Origin: Chionis minor
Taxonomy: Eukaryota; Chordata; Aves; Charadriiformes; Chionididae
DNA length: 64,000 nucleotides
NCBI GenBank assembly: GCA_013398295.1
Contig: VZSF01007706.1
Span: 694,533 to 758,532, forward strand
Direction: 5' to 3'
Numbering within the stretch: the stretch's first letter is position 1; each line of letters starts with the position of its first letter. Made by a program: the position numbers and the translations under genes. The notes under the pieces are model-generated. The model searched no databases and was not told the origin of the DNA. It was given only the letters and a program-made list of their open reading frames with translations. Positions 35,581 to 47,280 of the stretch are shown in pieces.

Positions 35581-38500
35581 TCAGCTGAAGAAAAAACTTC
35601 TTGCGTCACCTCAGGATAGGTGTTTATCTGATACAGACTAGAGAGAGAGGTCACTTGAGAGTAACTCATAGCAGAAACATTTTCATCCTTCCTGTCATTC
35701 TTCTGCAATGTGTTTTTCCTTGCACATTCCTTAGAACAAATCATACATACAGGAGGGAAAAAGGAACAATAACAGTTGATATTGTCAGTATTGCAAAGTA
35801 TAACTTCAGGTCATGGTGAGGAATACGAAGGTTTCTACTCAGTATCACGCTTATCAATATGCTGAAATGCAGTTCTGGATGCTGACACTTTCATCAATCT
35901 TGGCTCAGTTCCTAAAACGTAAAGTCATCAGTCATGATGAAGTGGCTCTGATACCACCCTTTTAGCTTCTAACTCCTACAAACAAAATGGGATGAGTTAC
36001 ACTGACAAGAAAATGTCAGTATATCACTATTATGCAACATTTGCTGGCTATAAAACAAAACTGTAGGCAGTCATATGTTTTAGAAATCAGTTTTTCTTAT
36101 GCTGCATTTTATGTAAGAAGCAAAGAATATATCACAAGTACCACCTCACGCATTTGTAACTGCTTCTCTATGAAGGATTCCGTTTTTCATTTTGTGTATC
36201 AGCAGCAAACTGACAGTCCCTTGAGGGTATTCTACCTTGTCTCTCAGAGTGAAGAACATGTTCCTTAGTGATGTTTAAATAATACTGTAGAGTAGTGAAG
36301 GCTTAAATAATACACACATTTATACACACACAAAAATGCACACACAGAGATATATATGTAAGAGAAAACAATAAATATTCACAATTAAGGATCTTTAGTA
36401 TCTTTTGAGGAAAGATCAGCAAGATAGCCTCAAAATAGACGATGCCACATATCTCAGCAAGTATGTCCCTGGCTCTGGACATACTATTGATTCTCAATTT
36501 TATTAACAGCTTGTATATTTGTAACTGTCACTGCTAAGAAATCTGTCTCTTTCTCAATGCTACAAAACTACAACCTGGGGCAGTTACCAGGGCATTGGGG
36601 AAGACCTCCTATTTCTCCAAGAAGATTCCAGGGGGAAAGAAAAGACACAGAGATCAGATTTTATGACCTGTATTTTACTGATCATAGAGACATTGTCACC
36701 AACACTTGGGATTTACAGTCCTTACAACGTGCCCATTTCTTTCTGTGCCCTTTCAAAGAAAAGAATTAGATGTGTTTTGCAAAGGGTACAGTTGAAAGAG
36801 AACAGCTCTGAAACAATGTCATACCATAGATGATGTAAAAATCTTTCCCAGATGAGTGACCCTCTTCTCATGTTGACACAAATGTTCATATACTGTGCAC
36901 ATGAGTATTCCTATTTATTTTAATAAAAAATATTGCATACTGTATATTCCCCCTTTTAAATTTTTTGGTTTTAGGCTCTTGTTATGATTAGTACAGACCA
37001 CAATATGGCATCTAATTATCTGGATATTCTTAAATAAGAACTGTTTATGCTTCATCAAAAAAACCCTAATTTATAAGTATATGAAGAATTCCTTTTGCTT
37101 CCAATACACGAGCAGTTAAGAAAAATTTCCAGTTCAGACATCTTAATTCTGAATAGATAAGAATGTTACGTTACTTAATGAAAGAAGACACTATCCTGAA
37201 ATAGTAGAATAATTGCCATGTTAGAAAATCTAGCAGGCAAAAAGATTACTACTGAAGGTAAAAGTCAGAATTTCATGTAGATCCTATGCAACGAATGGCT
37301 GAAACCCAGTCTAACTCTAACCTAGTTAGGAAAGGACAGGATTTCAATATCTTGCTAAATTGTTTCTCTTTGCTTACAGTTGGATATATACCAGTTCTGA
37401 TACTTAGGGAAACTGATGAGCACCTCCTATAAGTGAAATCCTCAAAAGTGTTATTTTCTCTACTACTTCATCAGGGACTGAGTCCCTCAAAGGACTTCTG
37501 AGGTGCTAAGCCACTGATTCTAAACAAATAATACAGTCCTGCAGCAATTCCTGTGTGTGAGTCAAGTAAAGGAAAAGTTTCTGGGCAGATCTAGGTGGAC
37601 TGAGGTGTTTAAAGGATGAGAAGAGCTGGTTTCTATGCAGGTTACTGAGTGCTCTTGGCTATATCACTGCTACCGTTTTAAGAGGTGGCTCCACTTCTGT
37701 GAATAGCAGGGAATGCTGCTGTGGATAGGGCTACCATGGAGAATATAATTAAACACACTGATGTGCTCTGATGACCTAAACTTTGGGGACCTTACCCCCC
37801 CAAAATGCAATTCTTTTTTGTGTAGAACTGGCCTTTTTAAGCAGAACTTGTTGGAAAGATTGAATTACTTCTTCACGTTTAGACAAATGAAAATGAGGTT
37901 CATCTATCTGGAACTGGCAGATAAATACAAATGAAGTCATCAAACTCTGTCTGTAAGCTTGGCCGCACTGTAGTCTGTCTGAATGTAAAAGTGAACTGAG
38001 GTTAATATTCATTAGAATGGGAGGAAAGCACTAAAAAAAAAAAAAATAGGAATGTGTAATCTTATTTGGCTTCCATATTACAGGTCATAAGATATGTTTT
38101 ATTCTGTACATAGTTTTTACTCTAACAAGAAGGAAGGAGGGAAGATTGTAGAAAGTAACAAACTGCAAATAAAAAAGGCAAGTACATCTGAATATAAATG
38201 AAATATATCTGTAACAACAAAGCGATAGCATCCAAGGCTCATTTATTTTGGTAAACACTTGCATATTTGCATCAAGAATATAATCGAAAGAGTTGACTAG
38301 AATATGTATCTCTTTTCTGCAGCTTGCTTTATCAAACTACTTTATATACTGTTTTCTGGAGCAATTTATGGTTAGATATGTTTTGACTTGTTATTACTAG
38401 AAAAAAGGAAAGGAGAAAGTAATTGTCAGAGTATTCAGAAATAATTTCTATTCTTATTTCATTAATACAAAAAACTCAGGTTAAAAATAAAAAGATTAAA

Positions 38501-38776
38501 TGTAGACAATTCTTAAGCTGATAAACGATCTAAGTGAATCTGTAATTATTTTTCTTTCCCATAGTGTTTTGACAAATTATGATGCTTTCAGACAAATACA
38601 ATGCAGTTAATAAAAACTTTGTTATCAGAAAGGTGAAAGTACTCAACATATCACTTAAAGGATAGTATTTCTTCAAGCAGCTTATAACAGAGACTCAATT
38701 ACTAATTTTCATATGTTCTTACTAATGAACATATTGATGTATGAATACAACATTAGCTCTGCTATTGATATTCATA
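35581..38776. other. AT-rich non-coding DNA, no gene seen
   Basis: Unique sequence beyond the 5' end of the CR1. It contains a CA-rich patch at 36311-36358 and an A14 run at 38033-38046. Short frames (up to 78 codons) have no recognisable content. Confidence 0.55.
36311..36358. repeat. CA-rich/(TA) simple repeat patch
   Basis: Short interrupted ACACAC runs are followed by ATATATAT. The tract is imperfect. Confidence 0.7.
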
Positions 38777-38777
38777 C

Positions 38778-39224
38778 TAATGCCTACTATTCCTTGAGTT
38801 CCTTTATTCCTTTATTAAAAAAAAATCCTCTTTGTATTTTGAAACTTGTCAAAGACTGTGGTATTTGTTTTCCTCACCCCAGGCCACCACCTTTTACTTT
38901 ACTTTCATTCAAATGTTGAGATATCCTAATGCCTACTATTCCTTGAGTTCCTTTATTCCTTTATTAAAAAAAAATCCTCTTTGTATTTTGAAACTTGTCA
39001 AAGACTGTGGTATTTGTTTTCCTCACCCCAGGCCACCACCTTTTACTTTACTTTCATTCAAATGTTGAGATATCCTAATGCCTACTATTCCTTGAGTTCC
39101 TTTATTCCTTTATTAAAAAAAAATCCTCTTTGTATTTTGAAACTTGTCAAAGACTGTGGTATTTGTTTTCCTCACCCCAGGCCACCACCTTTTACTTTAC
39201 TTTCATTCAAATGTTGAGATATCC
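38778..39224. repeat. three exact tandem copies of a 149-bp unit
   Basis: The unit starts TAATGCCTACTATTCC and ends GTTGAGATATCC; copies begin at 38778, 38927 and 39076. I found no differences among the three copies, including a run of nine A in each. The unit includes a pyrimidine-rich tract ending CCTCACCCCAG, which resembles a 3' splice site, and TTTACTTTACTTTC. Open frames of 68-78 codons recur through the array only because the unit is repeated; 149 is not a multiple of three, so successive copies are read in shifted frames. The unit matches no repeat family I know. Very recent local duplication or an assembly artefact could explain the perfect identity. Confidence 0.95.
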
Positions 39225-39566
39225 TTTTCACCATAAGTTTTATGAAGACAACTGAAAAAGACTATAGCCCCAGCCTTGACATTTTGCAGTTAAAGCTAAA
39301 ATGATTTAAGGGCTAGTTGCCATTGAAAAGGCCCAGTTTTGGCCTGGTATTTCTGCCATTTCCATTTCACCAGAGCTGGCCCCAGAAGGACGTGATGCAG
39401 AGCATAGGTGCAAAGTGCACTTTTAATTTCTTTCTTGTAAAATTTATTTTGGGCTTGTTTAACTCCCTGGCTCAGTTCACTAGGGAGTCAGAGAAGTACC
39501 AGAGGTGGCTCAAAGTGTCAAGGGCTGTCATGTGAAACCATACTCTAAATGACACCTACAAGTTAC

Positions 39567-39599
<33 letters not shown>

Positions 39600-40589
39600 T
39601 AATGAGATCAGTTTTAAACTGAGACACATAAAGCAGAAGGTATTACCAACGTTTCTTCATGAAAGATACTTGAAATCAGATTCTTTAAGTCAAACATTTG
39701 TTGCAACAACAATCAAAGGAGCAGAGGTCATAAGAAAAATATAACTTGCATAGAAAAAAATTACCTTCTACAAATGCATTACAGGAATGGTTTCTCAATC
39801 AATGTGCTTCTGGATTCTTCATAAAAAACCTTTTTGTGAGTGGTATATATGCTACTGTATTTCTTACTACCTTTTATTTTCGTCTTTACTAAGGCTTAAG
39901 TCCCACTGAATTATGTGTAGTTTTGTCTGAGTGAGAACTGCAAGATACCATAACCAAAACCAATTTAAACCTGATCTATTCTATTTAAAATCCTGTGTCA
40001 AGTCTGAGTTTATCTTTTGTCAGCTCCTTTCTGTTCTTGACACACACCGTATGTGTTTCATTATAATCATAACTTCACTCATGTTAGCATATGGAACAAT
40101 TCAGTAAGGACAAAGGTCCATGTGTGGAGCATATAAAGAAGGAAATTTCTAGTAATTCTAAGAACATGACAGGAAATTAAGTGAATTCAGCTGTGTATGC
40201 CAACAGTTTTCCATGTCCCTCTTATCACCTTCTTAACTTCACAAATTATTTATCACTTCAGAGATAATTTAAAATATCATTTGCTGGGAGGAACCTATTA
40301 GAATGTGTCCTCACTAAGCAGCCTGATATCTTATCTTAGAAAAGAAACCCACGTAATGTGAAATGCAGTTGAACAAATTCAAACATAATAAATGAGCCAG
40401 GATTGTAAGTGCAAATTTAGAAATGACCTGAATTATTTTAATAAACCTTGCCATACTGATGGCAAGAATTGAAAAACAGGTCCAGCAGATTTAAAATGAT
40501 AGAGCAGTTTTGACAGAAACAGCAGTGTTAAAATATAACCCTGTAGTCACAAAGTAGCTTTTACATATAGAAAATTCACAAAAGTCCAT
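39225..40589. other. AT-rich non-coding DNA with an A30 tract, no gene seen
   Basis: Unique sequence with a 30-base A run at 39568-39597. The 72-codon plus frame at 39317-39535, just upstream of that run, was considered as a possible retrocopy, but it shows no known domain. I see nothing else. Confidence 0.5.
39568..39597. repeat. A30 homopolymer tract
   Basis: Thirty uninterrupted A bases follow AGTTACC and precede GATAATGAG. It is the longest homopolymer in the window. No AATAAA lies within the preceding 30 bases and no flanking direct repeat was seen. Confidence 0.95.
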
Positions 40590-40820
40590 CACGGAGTGCA
40601 GTCTGGGACTCCTCCAGTGCTTGTCCGTGACGTGATCATCACCCTGGGAGCTTGATGCAGTTTGGTATACATTTCATTATTTTCTTTTTATTTTATTATT
40701 AATGTTTTCATTAAAGTAGTTTAGTTCCTTCTAAACTCATAAGTCTCTTTCTTTCTCTCCCCGCTATTCTTGGAGACAGAAGTTGTTCTTCTCAGTGGCC
40801 AGTCTGGCCCAAACCGTGAC
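40590..40820 (+). mobile_element. 3' part of an avian-type ERV LTR
   Basis: A T-rich tract (TTTTATTTTATTATTAATG) is followed by ATTAAAG, a variant poly(A) signal, then CTAAACTCATAAGTCTC, a pyrimidine-rich U5 (TTTCTTTCTCTCCCC), TTGGAGACAGAAG and a terminus CCCAAACCGTGAC. This order resembles the R/U5 end of bird ERVL-like LTRs, which commonly end in AAACC(G/A)TGACA. Several CpG dinucleotides occur in an otherwise CpG-poor setting, fitting a not very old insertion. The 5' boundary and a target-site duplication were not found, and no primer-binding site or gag follows, so it is a solo or truncated LTR. It is not related to the LTR at 9982-10449. Confidence 0.55.
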
Positions 40821-41772
40821 GAGGTGTAAGACTCGTGGGAGGTGTGCACACAGATCTTATTCAAGGGATTGCTCATTTTGTATGCACTGTATAAGTCACC
40901 TGAAAGAAAGAACAGTTAAGAAACATACTAAAGGAAAGGAATGAGAAAAGCCATGAAGAAAGGTAGGGAAAAATTTTACTGCATCCTGTATTTTATTAAA
41001 AATGCAAAATGGTAGCTCATAAATAAACATCCATGTCGCCAATAAGATCTTTTTTTAGCATTCTAGGCTTGTAATTATATTTGTATTAACAAATTTTATG
41101 CTTAGGTCCTTAGCTTAGGTCCTTCCCACTCAGTGTTTGCACTATGTGTGGGCTGAAAACCACTCTTACGAATTTCTATGTCTTTCTTTTTAGGATCTGC
41201 AGACCTGACTCCCCTCGATACCACCATAAGATGGGGCCAGTCCCACTAGAATCAATGAAAGAGTCATACAGGATTAGAATCCTCCTTGATCCCAGCCAGT
41301 TACTGAAAGATCAATAAACATATAAATGCACCATTACCTTCCATCCTTTACTCTATCAGTTTGAGCACCCAAGTGAAATGTTTTAAGAAAGCCAAGAACC
41401 ATTTTAGCAGAAAACTCTTTACAGTTACCAGGAAAGTTTTCAAGTCTTTACTACAAAAATGGATTTTAAACAGCCTTTTAACTGAGCTGTGCTACATGTC
41501 GATGTATTGCACCATATGATATAAGCTTTGGTTTTCTCCTCATGAGTAAAATCTTAGGACCAAGTTCATCCCAAGAGTAATTCTCAGAAAAAATATGGTC
41601 TTTGTGTGTTCCAAGTCATGTTTAGATGTTAAACCGTGGCAATAGCAAAAGCTTTGGTTCTCATAAGTGCTACCCAAACATTAACTACTTTCTTCAAAAG
41701 TGGAAGGTCTTTCCTATAGATTAATATTGTAAAGGTGGCCAGTGTGAGGTTTGATTTTGTGCTTGTCTTTTA

Positions 41773-41810
41773 CAAAACCAAACCAAACCAAAACCAAAAC
41801 ACACAAAACC
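41773..41810. repeat. (AAACC)n-like simple repeat
   Basis: AAACC and AAAACC units run head to tail and end in ACACACAAAACC. Short and imperfect. Confidence 0.8.
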
Positions 41811-41883
41811 TTAAAGATTCAAGACTGTCAGCAGCATCCTAAAAAGTGTTATTTTTAATTTGTAACCAAAAATCAAATCACAA

Positions 41884-41938
41884 TCTATTTATCTCTATTT
41901 ATCTATTAATCTATTTATCTATTTATTCTATCTATCTA
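41884..41938. repeat. (TCTA)n/(TTTATC)n microsatellite
   Basis: About 55 bases of CTATTTAT and CTATCTAT units with interruptions. Confidence 0.85.
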
Positions 41939-42700
41939 ACATGCACGGAGAAAAAAGTATCCAGCCATTCTACCTTCTCACGCATTTCTCATGTATTTCT
42001 TTGTCTGCAGATGAAAAGCTTTCTAGAATACCATTCTTCTGCTAAGAACATATGTTTATGACTTCAGAATTGGATCAGATCTGAAAATCACCATGAATGT
42101 AGAAGCTGATTTTAATAGATCATTGAATACAGATATAATGCTCTTTTCTAGGATTTCTTTCCATAGCAATAGTTCAAATCAACAACATATCACACTCAGT
42201 CTCTCTCTGTGTCTAGAGACTGTATTGTTCCTACTTAAACTAGTTTTGAATTATTTCTTAGCCATTGTTTAGCCTGCCAGAGGGAAATAAAGTGTCCAGA
42301 AATTACCAGAAAAATCGTGACATCAGCTTTTGTATAAAATACAGAGGCTGTCTAATTCTCTTGCACTGTAAAGGAGGTGTTGACTTCTCTAATTCTCAGG
42401 AGAAACTAAAAACTAAGCAAGGATTAAGTGGGAGCAGCACAAACACCATGATGAGCTGGGACAGCCAGCTTCTTATCCACCACCAACTGTCTAGATCCAC
42501 TACAGCCTGATGGTCTTCAGCAGTGTGCTACACATTTATGTGCCCCCTGCCCAACAGTTGTGTATGTCCAAAACCACCCAGGAACCAGACCTTGAAGTCC
42601 CCCTTCGAAATGTGTTTTCTCTTTGGGACTTTTTAGAAGCAATGTAGAACACTCTTCTTCATTTTCTTATCCTTTCTCCAAAACCATTTTGTTAGGGTTA

Positions 42701-42723
42701 ACTTGTAACATTTTGTTACAAGT
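42701..42723. repeat. perfect 10-bp inverted repeat with 3-base loop
   Basis: ACTTGTAACA (42701-42710) is the exact reverse complement of TGTTACAAGT (42714-42723), separated by TTT. No T run or other terminator-like context indicates a role. Confidence 0.7.
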
Positions 42724-44461
42724 GAAAGATTTCCAAATGTAGGAGTAAGCAGGAGAGCTGAACTCTTGATGGAAGTTTGGTAATGACGGCTTCTACTGCT
42801 GTTTTGAAGTGGTTTTGTCACACACCTTTGCCTTTGGACTTTCTTGGACTAAGCCTGTTACTTCTGCCAGGGTATTTTTGGATATTGTAATCATCTGTAG
42901 CATCATTTGAAATTGAAATGATATATATAAAAAACACCAAAACTCTCTTACAGACATGGCAGCAACAGTTCCCATTTGTCAGAGCTTAATTTTTGTCATA
43001 ATATTCCCTATGAATACATTGTGGGGTAAAGTCAGATTTAAGCAAGCCTGATTATGCTCTCAGCTGGATAGCTGTGACGTAGGTTTGACCTGGAAGCCTT
43101 ATAGCTATATTAAGGCTACATTGCGGTTCAACTGATATAACACAGAAAAGAAGGGAAAGAATTGTATACCAGAAGATGTACCATTATAGTGTGCAGTTAC
43201 ACAGGTATCCAGCATGGTCCATTTTGGATAATGCCTCCAGATGGAATTTCCAACTGTAGGCCAGTAGTTCCTCTGACAATATTTTGGCAGATTAGAAATA
43301 TGTTCTCAGTTGCAGAACTGTTCAGAGAACAAAGGAATATTATCTACGACCTCAACTGTGTCCCAAAAATATACTTTCCCCTTTTTACCTGTGCTTACAA
43401 AGGAACATATCTGGTACAACCTGTAGTTGTCTCACCATGTTTCAGCACAGACTAATTTTCCACCATAAACAAAATGTTTCTTTGAGGCTAGTTCCTCACC
43501 TGTTTAGGCAGCAAAGAGCCAATTCTAGTCCCTAATTTATAGGGTGGGTTTGTTTGTTTTTTTCCCTAAAATAATATTAATAAAAAAATAGTTTTGTCCT
43601 AAAAGGTTAGTTTGTAATCCAATGTGCATGATAATGCTTTCTGATTATGTTTGTAGGAATCAAAGGATAGTAACATGTTAATGTACTGAATTAATTTTAA
43701 TGCAATAAACAATTGCTGTTTTAATCCTTTCTTACAGACAAGTCTTGGATATTATGGAGCCTTCTTATATCCTCAGAGAACAATAGACAGTATGTGAGAT
43801 TTGAATGAGACTTTTGAACAGATACAGTATTATGTTTTAAAGAAGGGCACTTTGAACATAGATCTAGTTTGAAGTGTACCAGCTTTGAACAGATACAGTT
43901 TGTTGCTGTTTTTAATGGATACAGCAGTTATAGTATCAGAAGATGATGCTGTTCAGCCTAGGAATACAAAAGCGTTGCAGCTGTTTAGAAAGGCGGAAAC
44001 AAAGCTTCTGGTATTCAGTGTCCCTGGGGACTACAGGAACTGCAAGCTATATGTTCTGTTTCCACTATGATACGGCCTTTTTTATTCTTCTTCCCACACC
44101 GCAGTATGATATTGGTATGCATGATGGTATTGTACCAAAATATGGCTGCATTTCAAGACTGAAGGAAGAAATCACCATAAAAAAATTATATATTGATTTA
44201 TTTTACATCCTTATATTGCTTTGGCATGCCTGTAAAACAAAACAGCTAGAGAGACATATATTTCGACACAGACTTTAGTTCATTTTAGGCTTCATAAATG
44301 ATTGGTCTTACACATTGATGGTGCTCAATGGATGTTCACAGCTGTGGGAGCAGAGATTTAACACTGCAGAGCAGCTGGAGTGCTAACACAGCAGTTGCTG
44401 ATGCAGACAGTGATACACTACCAAAACTTGGCATATCTGATCCTGATTGCATGTATGAACA

Positions 44462-46296
44462 AGGAGGTCCTGGACAATCTCAAAGAGAAAAAAGAAGCCT
44501 ACAGAGGGTGGAAGCAAGGACAGGTAGCCTAGGAGGAATATAGCGAAATTGTCTGAGCAGCCAGGGATCAGGTTAGAAAAATTAAAGCCCAGGTAGGGTT
44601 AAATCTGACCAGAGAGATCAAAGGTAACAAAAGAAGCTTCTATAGGTATGTCAGTGACAAAAGGAAAACTAGGGAAAATGTGGGCCCACTCAGGAAGGAA
44701 ACGGGAGCTCTCCTCACCAGGGACCCGGACAAGGCTGAGGTACTCAAGATGTTTTTGCCTCAGTCTTCACTGGTAATGGCTCTAGTCACACTGCTCAAGT
44801 GACAGAAGGAAAAAGCAGGGGCCGGGAGAAAGATGAACTGCCCACTGTAGGAGACGACTAGGTTCAAGACCATCTAAGGAACCTGAAGATACACAGGTCC
44901 ATGTGACCTGATGAGATTCATCCTTGGTTCCCAAGGAAACAGGTGGATGAATCTGCTAAGCCACAACATCATCATATTTGAGAAGTGTTGATGATCCAGT
45001 GAAGTTCCCGCTGACTGGAAAAGGGGAAACATAACCCCCATCTTTAGAAAGGGAAAAAAGTAAGACCCAGGGAACTACAGGCCAGTCAGTCTCACCTCTG
45101 TGCCTGACAAGATTATGGAGCAGATCTTCCTGGAAACTCTGCTAAGGAACATGGCAAATAAGGCGGTGATCAGTGACAGCCAACATGACTTCACAAAGAG
45201 CAAATCATGCCTGACAAATTTGGTGGTCTTCTACAACAGAGTTACAGTGTTGGTGGCTAAGGCAAGAGCAACTGACATCATCTACCTGGACTTGTGCAAA
45301 GGATAAGGAATTGGTTGTATGGCCTCACTCAAAGAGTTGTGGTCAATGGCTTGATGTCCAAGTGACGAGCAGTGAAGAATGGTGTTTTTCAGAGGTGGGT
45401 ACTGGGACCAGTGCTGTTTTACATCTTTGTTGGCGACCATGGATAGTGGGAGTGAGTGCACCCTCAGCAAGTTTGATGATGACACCAAGTGGTGTGGGGC
45501 GGCTGACATGCTGGAGGGAAAGGATGCCACCCAGAGGGATCTGGCCAGGCTTGAGAGTTGGGACCGTGTCAGTCTCATGAAGTTCAATAAAGCCAAATAC
45601 AAGGTCCTGCATGTGAGTCAGGGCAATCTCACATACAAATACAGGCTGAGCGGAGAACAGATTGAGATCAGCCCTGCCGAGAAGGACTTGGGGGTGTTGG
45701 CTCAACATGATCCAGCAATGTGCGGTTGCAGTCCAGAAAGCATCCTGGATTGCATGAAAAGCAGGGTGGCCAGCAGGTCAAGGGAGGTGATTCTGCCGCT
45801 CTGCTCCGCTCTTGTGAGACCCCACCTGCAGTACTGTGTCCAGCTCTGGGGGACCCAACACAAGAAGGACATGGACCTGTTGGAGCGAGTCCAGAGGAGG
45901 GCCACAAAGATGATCAGAGGGCTGGAGCACCTCTCCTATGAGGACAGGCTGAGAGAGCTGGGGTTGTTCAGCCTGCAGAAGAAAAGGCTCCAGGGAGACC
46001 TTATAGCAGCCTTCCAGTACTTAAAAGGGGGCCAACAGGGACTCTTTTATCAGAGAAAGTAGCGATAGGACAGAGTAACAGTTTTATACTGAGAGAGAGA
46101 AGATTTATATTAAATATTAGGAAGAAATTCTTTACTGTGAGGGTAGTGAGGCACTCAATCAGGTTTCCCAGAGGAGCTGTGAATGCCCCATCCCTGGAAG
46201 TATTCAAGGACAGGATCCCTGCCCATGTCAGGGGCGCTGGAAGTAGATGATCTTTAAGATCCCTTCCAACTATAACCATTTTATGATTCTATGATT
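44462..46296 (+). mobile_element. CR1 LINE copy, plus orientation, ORF2 3' two-thirds
   Basis: The copy starts near GAGGTCCTGGACAATCTC ([19 protein letters not shown] in frame), upstream of the RT domain. It runs through the RT core to a 3' end reading ATTCTATGATTT at about 46285-46296, the CR1 octamer terminus. It is 5' truncated: ORF1 and the endonuclease are absent. An internal gap near 45300 removes about 25 codons between the LDLCK and RNWL-type blocks, and a smaller gap lies near 45700. Motifs such as [16 protein letters not shown] and [18 protein letters not shown] place it in a different subfamily from the minus-strand copies at 20.3 and 32.6 kb, but the same one as 61174-61713. Confidence 0.95.
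44463..46248 (+). pseudogene. CR1 ORF2 reverse transcriptase, defective
   Basis: Coding remnant of the plus-strand CR1. The N-terminal part (44463-45300) is recognisable in several frames: [20 protein letters not shown], then [36 protein letters not shown] and DIIYLDLCK. The best continuous frame is 45379-46062 (227 codons), which holds SGSECTLSKFDDDTK. Here the catalytic FADD has become FDDD (45472-45483), a change of Ala to Asp next to the two catalytic Asp. It continues through [26 protein letters not shown] and FSLQKKRLQGDLIAAFQYLK, then frameshifts after 46062. Many stops upstream make it non-functional. Confidence 0.93.
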
Positions 46297-47258
46297 TGGA
46301 AGTGAACATCGGAACTTGAAAGTCAAAGAGAAACATCTACTAATGTATATTTTTGAGCATGGCCAGTATCCAATATTTTAGTGGAAAAATGATGAGTAGT
46401 TCTGCAGTGTGACAGTTTTCTTTCTAACCTTATGGTAAAAACCTGGTTTATGGTCTGATGCATGAATATTCTCTCATATAGAATTCTGTGCATCAGATGT
46501 ACAATGAAGTATTTCGTCTATCTATGTTACTGTCAAACTCTTGATTGAGTCTTTTTCTTTAATCAGATTAATTATGAGGGAAGTTCAAATTTCAGAGTAT
46601 GCCCTTTACATACCTCATAGACCAATGAAATCTGGGAAGCCTAAGACAGAGTTGTATTCTGCTCCTCCTAAAGTCCACAAGTCACTTCAGAAGCAAAAGG
46701 ACAGTAGTAAGATTTTGGCAGAAAAGACAAAATGTCTTCTTTATCACTATCTGAGAAACTGTGCTTTTTGGAATACTATCCACTTAACTTGTGAGAATTG
46801 GAAGACAAATAGAAGACAGATTTCTAAGGAATCTCAAATGCAAAGACCCAGCATGCAAACAAAGACAGGCTTTAAAAGATAAAAAAATTTGTTTGTTTGT
46901 CTCTTGATATTCTTATAGCCTATTTTTACTTTTCTTGGATATAACAGCTGCTTTCATGGTAGTTCATTTTCTCTCCCTCCAGACTGCATTGCTGTCAGAT
47001 GAACAATTACATTGTTTACTGGGTTTCGTGTGTGCCCATTATTATCCCACTGACTCTGTCTCCTGGCCTGCAATTATCTACCAGCTACAGCAATGGAGAG
47101 GAACACCCAAAAAGAGACCTATGAAATCGGACTACTCCTCAGTTAATACAGTTATTAGAAAAACAGGAAAAGAAAAAAAATCTGCTTGTCCCCAAGCAGG
47201 GGAAAACAAAACCAACAGGCAGTCGAGCAACACCTATTCAAACACAGCACACACCAGG

Positions 47259-47280
47259 AAAATAAATAAATAAACAAACC
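47259..47280. repeat. (AAAT)n simple repeat
   Basis: A short AAAATAAATAAATAAACAAA tract, probably simple-sequence expansion. Confidence 0.8.

Larger units (their letters stand above)
40821..44461. other. AT-rich non-coding DNA with simple repeats, no gene seen
   Basis: Contains an AAACC-rich patch (41773-41810), a TCTA/TTTATC microsatellite (41884-41938) and a perfect hairpin (42701-42723). TTTGAACAGATACAGT occurs twice, at 43813-43828 and 43884-43899. Plus frames of 97 codons (43162-43455) and 111 codons (43943-44278) are not recognised as any family and could be chance. Confidence 0.5.

Noticed and set aside
38776..38789. Shared 14-mer between the 149-bp array and the LTR fragment at 33747-33760
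   Set aside because: Several AT-rich 14-mers are expected to recur in 64 kb by chance, and the match does not extend.
38832..39217. Repeated identical 78-codon frames as a repeat-protein gene
   Set aside because: They arise because a 149-bp unit is triplicated; 149 is not divisible by three, so no continuous repeat protein is encoded.
39225..39597. Processed pseudogene ending in A30
   Set aside because: No poly(A) signal near the tract, no flanking duplication and no recognisable protein; kept only as a low-interest finding.
43943..44278. 111-codon plus frame next to CR1 as a gene
   Set aside because: Overlaps another frame in a different phase, has no recognisable domain, and lies just upstream of a CR1 insertion.
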